Origin: Adenanthera pavonina
Lineage: Eukaryota; Streptophyta; Magnoliopsida; Fabales; Fabaceae
Length of the DNA: 64,000 nt
Assembly (NCBI GenBank): GCA_026686845.1
Contig: JAIVEN010000014.1
Location: forward strand, 33,254,001 to 33,318,000
Direction of reading: 5' to 3'
Part shown: one piece after another, positions 11,401-23,060 of the stretch
How positions within the stretch are numbered: position 1 is the stretch's first letter
Layout: each line of letters opens with the position of its first letter
Program-made: the position numbers and the translations under genes
The notes under the pieces: generated by a model
Seen by the model: only the letters and a program-made list of their open reading frames with translations
What the model was told of the DNA's origin: nothing
Database searches by the model: none

Positions 11401-13000
11401 GAACTTTTATCATGGATTCTAGGAGCACACTATGAAGGAGCTCCATCTCAGCAATATCACTTGATTATATCAAGATGTTTCCTTTTCCCTTACTCTTATA
11501 TTTTTCATGTCTTATACTTTTTGGCTGTTTGGTTCACATTAAGGACAATGTGAAATTTAAGTGTAGGGGAGGAGAAAATCAATTTTCTTGATTTTGATGT
11601 TTTCTTTTTACTTTTGTCTAGTTGTTTCTTTGCATTCTTCTTGTCGATTTTCTTTTCTGTGGTATGGAACTTGTGAGTTAGATGCAATTTAGGTTTGAAG
11701 GATTCTGGCATGATTGATAATCAGTCTTGTTTTCCTTAAATTCAAGTAAATTGGCAATGAGTTTGGTTGAGATAGATTGATTTAAGTAATCCATTAGCCT
11801 GGAGAGGATTATGACCTTATATTGTTATTCTTTGATGTGTGTATTCACTTATCTTGATTGTCACTCTAGAACTTATCTTAATTCATTTCTTTGTTACCCA
11901 CTTGGCCAAATAACTAACCCATGCATTCTATCCATTGTTTAGCCCCTTTGAGCCTATACCATTCTTTTCAAATTTTAGCCATATAAAAAATTATAACAAA
12001 GAAAAGAATCCCTCCCCACCTTACGTTAGGAATTAAAGAGCATGATATTATGTTTATTAGGATGAAAGGATCTGTATAACATGGATAGTTTGGCTTATGG
12101 AAGAAGTATGAAAGAAAAAGAATAAAGGGGTTGAGATGAAGTATAAAACGCACTCGATCACACCAAAAAAAGGGGAAAAAATAAGAGGGATAAAAACCCA
12201 AACTAAGTTGTTTTATTCTTTCATTCCATATTATTACTTACTTGATGCTTTTAATATTCTTAAGGTTTTCACCCTTTCTTCCTATAATTTTCATACTGTA
12301 CCTTTACCTTAGCCCCATCATAACCTTGAATAAAGTCCTTTTGATTTGTGCATCTCATGTGGCATAAGTAGTGGAGATTGAGAAAATAAAGAAGCTTATA
12401 GTAGTAAGGTCTCTTAATGGGCTGAAATTGAGTGAAACACTGATTCTATACACTTTCGTGAGCTAAGAGCATATACTTATCTTGTGAGGGGCTACTTGCT
12501 TTGATTCATCTTTGTCAAATGAAATTACTATGCTATTTCTGTTTCTAGAATTCAAGAATGGTTATTTTTTATTCTTGGTATCTATAGTGTCTAAGTTGTT
12601 TCTAACTTTGTAACTTTCATGTCCCTGTTTTGTCTTTATTTTCATTTTGAGTGTCGAGAGTTTTTACATCTTTACTTGTGCTCTTCTTTTGAGTTTTAAT
12701 TTTTTTTCCCAAGAGTGCAAAAAAAGCTAAGTGTGGGGGATCCACCACTAGGTGGATGATAGGGGCATGCTATTGCTTCTCTCAACTTTTGATAGGTCAC
12801 CAGCTCATATAGATGGTTTTGGCTCAATGTTTTTTTGTTGTATTTTCATTTCTGTAAGCTTATTTCCGTTTCTTGTCCAACCGTTTTGCTAAATGAATCT
12901 ACCAATGAGATTCAAAATCAATTTTCCTTTTGTATTGTTGAAGGACTTTAGAAATGGGTGTTAGACTTCTTGACCAGTATGCATCCCCTTTTTCTTTCTA
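11401..13000 (+). other. Downstream flank of the gypsy integrase, with purine tracts
   Basis: Two plus-strand purine tracts, GTGTAGGGGA (11561-11570) and GTGTGGGGGA (12731-12740), resemble the polypurine tract that precedes the 3' LTR in such elements. The stretch between them is AT-rich with no supported gene. A small hairpin, TCCACC-ACTA-GGTGGA, follows the second tract at 12741-12756. No LTR end was located after either tract. Confidence 0.35.
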
Positions 13001-13096
13001 TTTTCTTTTAACAAATCTTTAGATAAAATGCAGGGTACAAAAATTGAATTCATGTAATTTTTTTTAAAATGCCAATTTTAAGTATTTAAATTTAAA

Positions 13097-13213
13097 ATGA
13101 TTTACTTTTAATTGAATTTTTTGAAATCTTTTAATATACTTTGACTATTAACATTAATCACAGAAATTTTTTTAATATAATTTCTGAATTCAATTAAAAT
13201 TAAATCACAAAAT
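13097..13213. repeat. Imperfect AT-rich inverted repeat
   Basis: A segment near 13098-13125 (TGATTTACTTTTAATTGAATT and on) is nearly the reverse complement of the segment near 13183-13212, about 55 bp apart. A short direct repeat CTTTTAATATACT flanks the inner part near 13129 and 13232. This could be a small MITE, but no terminal duplication was established. Confidence 0.4.
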
Positions 13214-13506
13214 TTTTAATATCTCTATAATCTTTTAATATACTAAGGAGTTTTAATTCGTAAATCAATTGGATCTTTATTCTTTTCTTTTCATGTATAA
13301 ATTGAGGAGCTTTCTGTGAAAGAGAGTACAAATGAAATTATAGGTGAAATTAAGGTTGGTTATTAAGTTCAACTCAAAGTTTACTTGTGACAAAAATTAC
13401 TATTTCATATTTATGGAAAGATAAACAAAAACAAAATATATTATTCCGTTAAACATCCAAAAGGCAAAACATATATTAATTATGTTGATAATAAAAGTAT
13501 CGTTAC

Positions 13507-13590
<84 letters not shown>
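13507..13590. repeat. (TAA)n followed by (TTA)n: perfect palindromic microsatellite
   Basis: About 42 bp of uninterrupted TAA/AAT repeat runs directly into about 41 bp of TTA/ATT repeat. The junction is near 13549-13550, with no spacer. The whole tract is self-complementary and could extrude as a cruciform. Such tracts are also prone to length change and assembly error. Confidence 0.95.
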
Positions 13591-13592
<2 letters not shown>

Positions 13593-14295
13593 AGGACCAA
13601 ACTCAACCTCATAACACATTCATGTCATTGAATAGTAGTTTAGAATAGATAATACTTATAAAGTTAAATAAGTTTCTAAATATATAGACAATTTCACTAT
13701 TAAATATTTTGTTTTGCACATCTCTCTCTCTTTATTTTTTTTGTGAGTTGTACTTTTTTTATTTTATAATTTAATAAAAAAAATTCACAACTATATAATA
13801 TCTAATTTTTCTTTTCAATAATTCTACGGATTCAAATTTGATTATTATTTTGTTCTTTACATTTTATGAAATGTCAAACTAGTTGATCCACCCCTGGGGG
13901 AACCAATAAAATGTCCACTGGCGGTTCATATTCGAAATATCGTATGTTAAAATGATTGACACATTTCACTTAAAAAAGAAAAAAAGAATCTTTGACACCA
14001 CTAAAATCTCTCCAAAATTTGGTTGAGTAGACCTTAAAATCTATTAGGTAAAAAAAAGACCTTAAGAACTATTTGGACTTCCTTGTTGTAGGAATTTGAG
14101 CTTTGGAATGGGAATTACATCTCCATTTCCTTTTATATATATATATATATCATTAGGTCCCATCCACAGGGCCGCGTCTTAAAATTTTGGGGCTCTAGGC
14201 AAAATTATTAATGAGACTATTGATTTGTTTCATTTCATGGATTTTCTATTTTGGACTTTTTGTTGTTTTTAAAAGTTTTCATTTTTCATATAACT

Positions 14296-14470
14296 TTAGT
14301 ACAACTCATGTGTAATTTATGTGCAATTTACGTGCGATTTTTGTATAATCTATGTGCAGTTTTCATACCATTTATTTGCAATTTATGTGCAATTTTCATA
14401 CAATCTATGCGCAATCTTCTTACAATCTTCATACCATTGTTGTGTAAATTTTATGCAATCTCCATGTGGT
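14296..14470 (+). repeat. Degenerate short-unit tandem repeat (about 13-16 bp)
   Basis: Units of the type TTTATGTGCAATT / TTCATACAATCTATG recur roughly every 13-16 bp with many substitutions. They produce an ORF with repeating NLCAI/FIxFI-like segments that is better read as translated repeat than as a gene. Just before it (14170-14215), the sequence 'gggccgcgtcttaaaattttgggg' resembles ends of plant class II elements, but no matching end was found. Confidence 0.6.
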
Positions 14471-14619
14471 TTGTTGCTCTGTTTTTTGGTAGTTGTACTC
14501 TTCTATTGTTTTTATTTGATTTCAGGCAAATTTTTCGACACTTCCCTGTTCCCTCTAGGGTCACCATGTACTTCAACACATATAATATTGTTATGGATTC
14601 CTAGCTGTATGGAGACAAG

Positions 14620-15053
14620 GTACTTCATACTATAATAGTAATACAAGGTATTTAATTTAGTGGAATTAATTAAGGATTCCTCCTGTCTAGGTATTTTAAG
14701 AAACAAGGATTTAAATGTAATTAACTATTTATTAATTGATGAATAATGGTGTCTAACAATGAAGGAGATGTTGAAATGACGATTCTGAGGTCTTTTTTTA
14801 AATTAATACGAGAAAATAAAGGCACAAAAAGTTGAAGAAAAAATTGAATTAAATTATTTCGATCTATTAATGGTGCAAAACACCAAGATACACCATAAGA
14901 AGAGAAAAGTCTAAGATAACAAAGACTATGATCAATCAACAGTAGTAAAGCAAGATGGCGACTGAAAGAAACTACAAAAAGAACTTAAAAGAGGACACAA
15001 GTGTGTGCATATGGATCCTCTTCTTGGGCTGGAGTCACAAGAGCAGAGCTTGT
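14620..15053. other. Intergenic, no recognised feature
   Basis: No coding or repeat structure could be supported between the degenerate tandem repeat and the zinc-finger pseudogene. Confidence 0.4.
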
Positions 15054-15573
15054 TTAGAGAGTGAGGGACAAGTCCAAGCCTGAGGATGTATCAGGCCTCA
15101 TTGCCACAAGATTTGCATTCTTGGAACTGTTCACCCTAAAGGGTGAACTGACGGGTTTGGGTAGTGCTTGATGATGACCAGCCCTTAGCGCTGTTAGGCA
15201 CGTGGCTGTGAATGTGATGCTAAGTCTGAATTCCAATCCCATGATGATGAAAATGGTAAGTGAAGGGTAAAGTAGAAGCAGGAGCAACAGTAAGAAAGAG
15301 GAAGGGGAGGATTAAATTGTTAGTGATAATAATGGAGGAACAATAATAATACTGACACAAGCGAGGGTGTCCAAATGTCCCCATACTGATCAGCTCCTTC
15401 TCCCTCTTGTGTGCATTTTGGTGGCCTACCAATGCATTTGAGATTCCGAACTTTCTATGGCAGTAAGTGCATCCAAACGGCTTTCATTCAGCATTGCTGC
15501 TGCAGAGCCTCAGAGATAGAAAGTGTTCAGCCTCTTCATCATCCTTCTCCACCTCCTCAAGCTTTCGCTTCAT
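15054..15573 (-). pseudogene. C2H2 zinc-finger (EAR-type repressor-like) pseudogene
   Basis: Translation from ATG at 15573 gives an acidic N-terminus ending in LSLRL. After an in-frame TGA comes one C2H2 finger: C-x2-C in CTYCHRKF, the plant-type NALVGHQNAH in place of QALGGHQNAH, then KREKE. Downstream the frame keeps family-like pieces (MGTFGHPR, HHHGIGIQT). The last part, ending GLDLSLTL at 15054, lies in a different frame. Single-finger plant proteins with a C-terminal LDLSLxL EAR motif (ZFP3/ZFP4-like) act as nuclear transcriptional repressors. The stop after 31 codons, just before the finger, and a frameshift near 15230-15290 argue for a pseudogene. V replaces the second residue of the usual LGGH core. 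A sequencing or assembly error at either lesion is the main alternative. The 3' end of the YSL pseudogene lies 400 bp away on the same strand. Confidence 0.7.
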
Positions 15574-15986
15574 CTTTCTCCCATTAGTCATTCCTAATAT
15601 CATACCAAATAAACTCACTGTGAATATTATTTCATTATATTTCACTTTCTACCATTCTATTACATTCCACACTTTACAATTCCCTTTAGACTACTGATTG
15701 TTTAAAATGGTTACTCATGATTTTGTAAATATTATTTGTATAATTAATATTAATAAAACAAAACCATTGAATTTATTTAGTGGACAAGTGACGAAATAAT
15801 AAGGTTGCTGACATAATCCAGAATACTTGCCATCTTTCTATTGGAAAATTAGCAACATATGGGAACACTGATTCTACTAACTATGTGCAACAATCTGATA
15901 TTGCTCTATGGTGAGCCCCTAGGACCCAATTCACCTAATCTTTCATTTATTAAGAAAAATATTTCAAACCAAAGACAGTTTCTTAT
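15574..15986. other. Intergenic between the zinc-finger and YSL pseudogenes
   Basis: AT-rich sequence with no supported feature. Both neighbours run on the minus strand, so this would have held the YSL 3' flank and the zinc-finger promoter. Confidence 0.4.
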
Positions 15987-18900
15987 TCAGCTGCTTAGAG
16001 AAAGGCTAAAGGACATGCAAATAGGTGGATTGATTCTCAAAATAGAGAGGGTTGCTGACGAAATTGTCCATATCCCATCATTGCATATTAAACCTGAAGC
16101 AACTGCTTCAGCATAGTCGTCGGCATCCTTCCTGTCCAATTGCTCCCATACATATAATATCACAGTTCCAGCGAACACATCTATGGCAAAGTAAGCATCA
16201 ATGTAAAAAGGAACTGCCATGGCCATTGGTATAGGAATATACTGTGATACCTTCTTGGGAGTCACATCCCTGAGAAGATTGATAAGAAAAACTGCCACAA
16301 AGAAACCACAACATAGGGCCAGGCAATGCTTTGGAAGCTCAGAGAATCCTTCGGTACCTAGTATAGCCATTTCCCTGAATATAACAGCAAGCGGTGCTTT
16401 ATAAGGACAATTAGGCGATCTGACATCGAAAGCAGTCTAGAAAGACCAGAATGTAAGGGGAGCAATGAAACAACCCATGGCTGTTCCAACTAACTGGCTC
16501 ACAAACATAGACTTTGCCAATGAAAGGGTGAGATAACCCGTCTTGAAATCTTGCATGAGATCAGCTGCAGTTGCCACAATGGACATCATCAGCACTAGAC
16601 GCTATCCCTGCTACTAACCCACCATTTGGGCCAATCAATAAGGCCATGACGGCAAGACCAATCTTTGCATAAGTGGAAGCCATACTGAAGTCTGTAAGTC
16701 CAGTGCCATAAGAGTTGCAAAAGGCAAGAGCAGAGGCAAGAATGTAGGAGCACAAAACCAGGTGCCATTTGACAGGAGGAAAGATCATTGGCATTGTTAC
16801 TATGGATATTGTAGCAAGGCCCACATAAACAGAGGCTGCAAACCAGAAGAGTATCCGGTCCTTTAAAAATCTCATCCCTCATCCTTTGTTCCAATTGCAG
16901 TTGACAACTCTTATCATTTGATAACATTGATAAGAGGCACAATTAGGTCCTATTGGTTGCATGCTTGCACTAAAAATTCCCACTCAGGTCAAGCAAGACA
17001 CGAAAATAAGAGATATGGTTCTTTGCCATTTTCCTTTGATTCATGGTGAGGATTATACTAGTCATCAGATACGGATGAGTCTACATGACCAACATGATTT
17101 TTCTTTTAATTAATCACAGATAACAATTATTTATAGAGGTCATAAAATATTAGTATTACCATGTCCACATCAACATATACCCCTCAATACCACATATTGC
17201 AATACTGCTATAAGCATATAATCAGCCACCTTCTTGTAAGTGTCAGTGCAATTAAGTTAAATGGTTTACCAAAATGCAACTCAAAGCCAATTATCCACAA
17301 TAACAAGCTTCCATGTGGATGAAGATTTAGATCATTATCATGGAGTTTAATTAATTAGCATTTGACAAAATACATAAAAAAAATACATGACAAAATTTTC
17401 CTATGACTTGAAGCTAAAGTACAAAGATTGGATATCAATTGGGGAGGGGGGGTGGAGGGAAGAAGACTCTTGCTAAAGAAAAAAAATTAGGCAGTATTTA
17501 CTATACTAACCACGAACCTCCATCACAACAGGAAGGCTATTTTGTTTGAAGCTTGTTCTACACATCTCGCTCACAATGATCATTATAGTCTTGACCAAAT
17601 TGTATATGCCATCTACTAGAATAAGGGAGAAAGATATGAATACCTGCACACAGCAGCTTTAAAAGTATGATCAACTCCAGCTTAGTATAACCCTAGCTCA
17701 AGTTTGGGTGGCTTAGCCAATTTTAGCTCTTATATGCCAATGGCAGAGACATTCCAATACTAAATCAAACTGGCTTCTAAAAATGACAAACAATGTAATT
17801 CATCACAATATTTCAGAAAAAATGTTATACTTTGTTTAGCTGAGCTTAGCAAATAACAAGCTGAAAGTAAATTTGGAACTCCACTTACTCATAATGAGTA
17901 AATTTCCCCATTCTGCACTGGTGATGAGACACAATTGATCAATTTAGGATTATAAGGAAGCTAAGTAGTCGGTTGCTCAAACTTAGTTCCTTGGTCACAA
18001 TTGATCAAGACTTCACCCTTTTGTTGACTAAATCCACACTTGCACTTCTTTATATATCTTAAAACAATTTATTCCTTTAAAGATAGGCAATTACACTTTG
18101 AATGCATTTAACTGGTGAACTGCAACTAGAATTGCTTTCCCATACCTTATATCCATATTGCCCTTTAAAGTCATTGCTACCAAGATCAACTAGATACCAG
18201 TCCTTGACATGGCTGGATATAGAGGGCCACAGAAATCCCCATGATATGATGGCTCCAAGAAACTGAACAACTGACTAAATGAGAAGAGATGAGACCACAT
18301 CCAACATAAGTTGGACTGAAGTCAAAGTAGAACCTGCATGAAATGGAAACCATGTTATTAATTGGATAGATTCTTGTATTTTTTAACCCTTCACATTAAT
18401 TACTCAAAAGCAACAGCATTTACAAATTACAAGTAAATAGCCCAATGTTCAAATCATCACTACTCCAAAAGTTTGGCAAGGAACTGGTGAAATCATTGGG
18501 TATCATGTAAATGTTTCAGTTAATATATGTCCTTTCTGTAGCTTCAGCCTCCAACTTTCCATATGTTAATAGCACCAGGATGTGCAGCGCTCATTTGAGC
18601 AGCAGGGGACTGTCTATTTGTACCCAAAAAAGAATGATGTGGAGGGGCCCCATGTTTGGAGGTCCTCAATCCATGCAGCAGGGACACTTGACTCATTTTA
18701 ATAATCCTAACTAAAATTTGTAAAACAACATCCAGCAACTCAACAGAGGAGGCCAACTGATAACAGAAAGATCCTCTCAATATTAGTATTTAAAAATTTA
18801 AATTTAAATTGCCTATAACTCCTGGCCAAAAAAAAAATTTTCCTGTAACTCAAATCTCAACTCTGGAATACAATTTCTATTATCTTACTTGTGTCACTTT

Positions 18901-21900
18901 CAGACCTTTCCCCTGACTTGATACTCACAAGATTTAGCATAAACCAGGGTGACTAATCAGTTTGAGAAGAGTTAAAGCGTTGCTCATGCTTTACTGTTAC
19001 TCTTAAAAAAGGTCAACCTTGTGTCTTCTCTAGTCTGTCAGTCAACTCATTACATAATGCAATTTTTTCTCAGGCATTCATGTAATTTAATAAGCATGTA
19101 CTTTTATATTCATGCATATAGTTTCAAAAGTAATAGTAATTTGCTAGTTGACTTGTTTCTGTATTTGCTTTAATACCAAATGATGTAAGAGGAGGAGGGA
19201 GAAAGAGAAGGTAGACAGAAAAGAGAGAGAAAAGGAAAAATTCAAGGGAGAGAGAACTCAAGGAGGGAGAAGATAAATATATGAAAAACTCAATTTCACT
19301 CAATATGATCTTCTTAGTTATGTCATTAAGAGGAATTTGCCTATAAGCTTCTATATGATTTCTACGGGGTAACACGCACTGCCTATTATAATGGTTTCTA
19401 GTATCTTGAGTATCCCACTGGTTTCCTATGTAGTCATCCTGGTGATTGTTGGTCTTAGGAAGAGGATCACTACTATTTTGATTTCCATTGCCTTGTTTGG
19501 CTTGAAGATTCCCATCAGATAGAACCTTAGATTGATTGCAAGAAGGTATATGCCCTCCTAAGTTCATCTCCTTGGGAATATTTGGATTCCCAAGTATGCC
19601 TTCTGTTATTGTACCCATGTATTGCTTACTTTTTCCCTTTACTTCCCGCAAGATCTTTTCATACATTTTCTCCAGCATTTCGAACTTGTGGTTAAAATCC
19701 CCTTGAAGATTAGCTTCCATTGTGTTAATCTTGTGGTTGATGACTTCCAACTCATGATTTACAAGCTCCTTGGTGGCCTTCTCAAATTCTTTAAGGTTTT
19801 GTTGGGATTTTTTTGTCATGGTGGACTTAAGAAGTCCAGCCCGTGGGGTGTATGGGAAAGCTAGCTCTAATGCCAAATGATATAAGAAGAGAGAAGGGAG
19901 GGAAAGGTTAGATAGAAAAGAGAGAGAAAATGAAGAACTCAAGGAGGGAGAAAATAGATATATGAAAAACTCAATTTCACTAAATATGATCTTCATAAAT
20001 TTGAATTACAATGATAGCTATTTATAAAACTCAATAGAACCTTCTAGAAGATTGACAAAATCTAATAAAATAGGAAATTATTTAATCTAATAACTCAATC
20101 TAGGGAGATTACAAGAATCTCACTTATTTGGAAATTTTAAAAGATTAGAACATTCTAACCTAAACTTAAAAAAAAAGAAATTAAAACATAGGAAATAAAT
20201 AAAAGATAAAATATAAATCCTAAATTAAATCTAAGAATAATCTAAATATCTAATAAAATATCTTTATTTAAAATCTTAATCATCCATTCTCCATCACCTT
20301 GTGTACCAATACAAGATGTGTTGTTATTGAGTTATGGGACTACTTCACTGAGTTTATTAAGTTACAAGCTATTAGGTGATAAGGCCTTGAGTTGCAAGGT
20401 ATTGTTCTTATGTCATGTATCTTTATAAAAAGCTGAGAGCCAATTGTATATATGCTTCAACTTGGGGTTAATATGAATTTGGAAAGAAGCTGCTTGTAGT
20501 GCACACTATGTAAAGGGTGTAATTGCGTAAGTGCTAGTGTACAATCAACATACAAATGTAGACACAAGTGTGATTTACAGCTTTTGGGAAATACTTTTCT
20601 TTGCTTTTACTATTGCATCCTGACTTTTCACTTTCTTTCCTTCATAGCAGCATATTGCCACAGCCAACATCCAATGTTACTCTACGGGGTATTTGTCTGC
20701 TAAACATTTAGTCATCAGCAAATTGAACAATGCATATATCACATGCAGAAGTGGGGAATGACAAGTGAATCAAGACAGACAAGTCCAGAGAAACCAAAAT
20801 TACCAGAGTCTTACGTGTTCTAAAGAAGTGTCAATCCAAAGCTAGGAAAATTGTCAAATCCACATGAATCTCCAATACCATTGAATAACCACTTGAAGCA
20901 ATTCCAGCAGAAACTCATGCTTAAATGTTTCCCCAATCACCAGACTTGGTTCCTGATAGATTATATTCATTAGAGATAAAAAGTAAAAGAAAAGCTGCAA
21001 CTTAACCAATTTATAAACACTTAAAAGTGCCACAAAAGTTTAGGGTGATTTCAATATGTAATGATTAAACCATGAAACATTGATCAGATAGGTTCAAATG
21101 TTCAAGGATATGACCAGCGCCAAAACATAGTTGTCAACTAGTATGAGACTTGTGGAAATTAAAGTAAGGTATGCTTCTGAGTGGTTAATTAACATTGTTG
21201 TAGCAGTTCCACTAGGATATGTAAGCTTATAATCCATGACCATAACCTGAAATCGAATGCATGCCCATCAGGATGAGGTAAGTACAGGTGCCAATAGACA
21301 ATCATTGTTGTAAATGACATCTTAATCAAAAGTTAACAGTAAATGATGTAAGAACATAGATTGCAGTAACTAAGAAGTGACAAAACAATTTTAGGACACT
21401 AAATAAAAATAGTAATGAACCTAATCATCCAACCCAAGCCTGGGCTTTAACATCTTCAGCTCTATTACTAGGATAGTCAGGGCCAATGAATTGATATGTG
21501 TTCTCATCCAATGCAACAAGGGATGAACCAAACCGACCTGTCAACAGTCAATGAGCAAATTAGATATGTAATGGAAAATGTAATTAACACATCACTCTAT
21601 AGGAAGAAACTCTTGGGAATAAGAGATTGTAAGGTAAACAGTTTATTTGAAATGAGACGTGGTATAGACACAAAATAGAACATCATGTGCTACAATATTT
21701 TCAACTCATACAAAAAACAGAATAGTGTTTTAACATCCATTATTATCTTAGTTTTTAAGCTTTAAACAATAGTGTCTTATAAGGGAATCAAAATAAAAAT
21801 TCCAAAATCTCAATAACACACAGAATTTTACACTTAGATTATTCCCAAAAAAATAGGTGCTAAGAATTTCAGGTTTCATTCTAAAAATAGTGCTTGATGG

Positions 21901-23060
21901 ACTTTGAAGACTAGCTAGAAGCTTACAGCAGCAATGGTGAATAGCATATGACCTTAACAGTTAATTCTAGTCAGAAAAGAGATAAATATCCCTGGAAAAA
22001 ACAAGAGGGAGTGTAGGAAGATGTAGCTTTTATTTTCTACACAGTTACAGTTTTCAATTAAACTTAATAATGAGACCTTAATTTATATCTGAAAAGTTGG
22101 CTTTTGATAGAGCACAGTAATGTTATGTGATCCATATAGCTAGCCTCATTTAACAGGATAAGTCTGTTGTTGTTGCTGTTGTAATGAGACCTAAATTTCC
22201 TGCTGAGGAAACGTAAGGTATACTCCATTAGTGAGAGTACTGTGGGATAATTTGAATTTTGGACAACTTTCAGGAAGTTGGCAAGTGAACATTGAACTTT
22301 TCTACAAGATGAAGAGAAGTCATTATAAAGAATCTCAAATTCTCATTAGTCTTCTGAATTAAAGGGAGGCAAACTCTCACTGTCTTACTTCCTTGGTGAG
22401 TTGAGATATTTGTAAGAAAATATTAATGGCAGTATGGCACTTCAAGCATCCAAAATCCAACTCCTGTGACTCATATATCACATTAAATAGAAAGAAATAC
22501 ATGTTTAGCCTCAAAGATGGTGACTTTTCCAAGATTTTTGAACCCTCTAAGGTGAGATAAACAAGAATAGTCACATATAACATAATAGAGTAGGATCCTT
22601 AATTCAGTCAACATCAAGGGAAGTCTAAAATTATAATGAAACATACTTCAGACCCAACAGTACATGGAAAAAAAAAAGAAAAGAAAGGAAACAGTGAAGA
22701 GGGTTACCACTACAAGCGAGGCCACAAGAAGCAACAACACAAGTCTGAATGACGGTATTCTCCTGCCTGGTGAAGGGTTGGTGAATAATATCAACTTGGA
22801 CAAGAACCCAGTCCAGGTCTTAACGAAGAAAAAGCCCAACAACCCAGTAGCGACGTTCAACGAGGAACAATCCCAGGCGTCAATTGGAGCTTGTGAGTGA
22901 TGATGCAGAACAAAATACCCAGCACCACACTGAACACCAACCCTCCTATGGTGATTTGGTCCTTCCATTCTGGAATACGCTCGGATTCCGGCGACTGGGC
23001 GTTCTGAGAATCCGAAAGCAAAGGCTCCGAAATACCCACGAATGAGCTCTCAGTTCCCAT
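15987..23060 (-). pseudogene. YSL: YSL-type metal-nicotianamine (OPT family) transporter pseudogene
   Basis: Minus-strand blocks in gene order match YSL transporters, plasma-membrane proteins of the OPT family. Exon 1 (22708-23060, ATG at 23060) holds PEWKDQITIGGLVFSVVLG and LNVATGLLGFFFVKTWTGF. Then come 21420-21537 (NTYQFIGPDYPSNRAEDV), 21185-21246 (VMVMDYKLTYPSGTAT), 20829-20930 (WNCFKWLFNGIGDSCGFDNF), 18164-18340 (FYFDFSPTYVGCGLI ... NDFKGQYGYK), 17518-17643 (VDGIYNLVKTIMIIV) and the long last exon 15987-16920 (PMIFPPVKWHLVLCSYIL ... ASGLICNDGIWTISSA). Lesions: frameshifts near 22865, 22775, 21440, 18256, 16872 and 16597; stops at about 20830 and at 16437-16439 (Trp to TAG). The stretch between GLGWMI and VMVMDYK and the one after MLIN are missing. 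The sequence resembles the YSL5/7/8 group, but the subgroup was not tested. Several splice sites survive (G|GTAACC, CAG|GTTATG, GTGCAG|GTATTC). Confidence 0.9.
19171..20296 (-). mobile_element. Small retroelement in a YSL intron: LTR, PBS, gag fragment, second LTR piece
   Basis: On the minus strand an LTR starts TGATGGAGAATGG at 20296 and ends ...TATATCA at 19878. A tRNA-Met-like primer-binding site TTTGGCATTAGAGC follows (19865-19878). A gag-like reading frame begins at ATG 19819 and stays open to about 19330. It encodes a heptad-rich, coiled-coil-like N-terminus (LKEFEKATKELVNHELEVIN ... FEMLEKMYEKILREVKG) and an Asn/Gln-rich tail. Then a second, truncated LTR end (about 19321-19181) is followed by another primer-site-like sequence, TTTGGTATTAAAGC. 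No protease, reverse transcriptase or integrase is present. The second LTR-plus-PBS unit downstream is abnormal and suggests recombination between copies or a partial duplication. The gag cannot be assigned to Copia or gypsy with confidence. Confidence 0.65.

Noticed and set aside
14251..14604. 117-codon membrane-protein-like ORF
   Set aside because: Generated by the degenerate tandem repeat at 14296-14470. The overlapping frame is equally long and equally repetitive.
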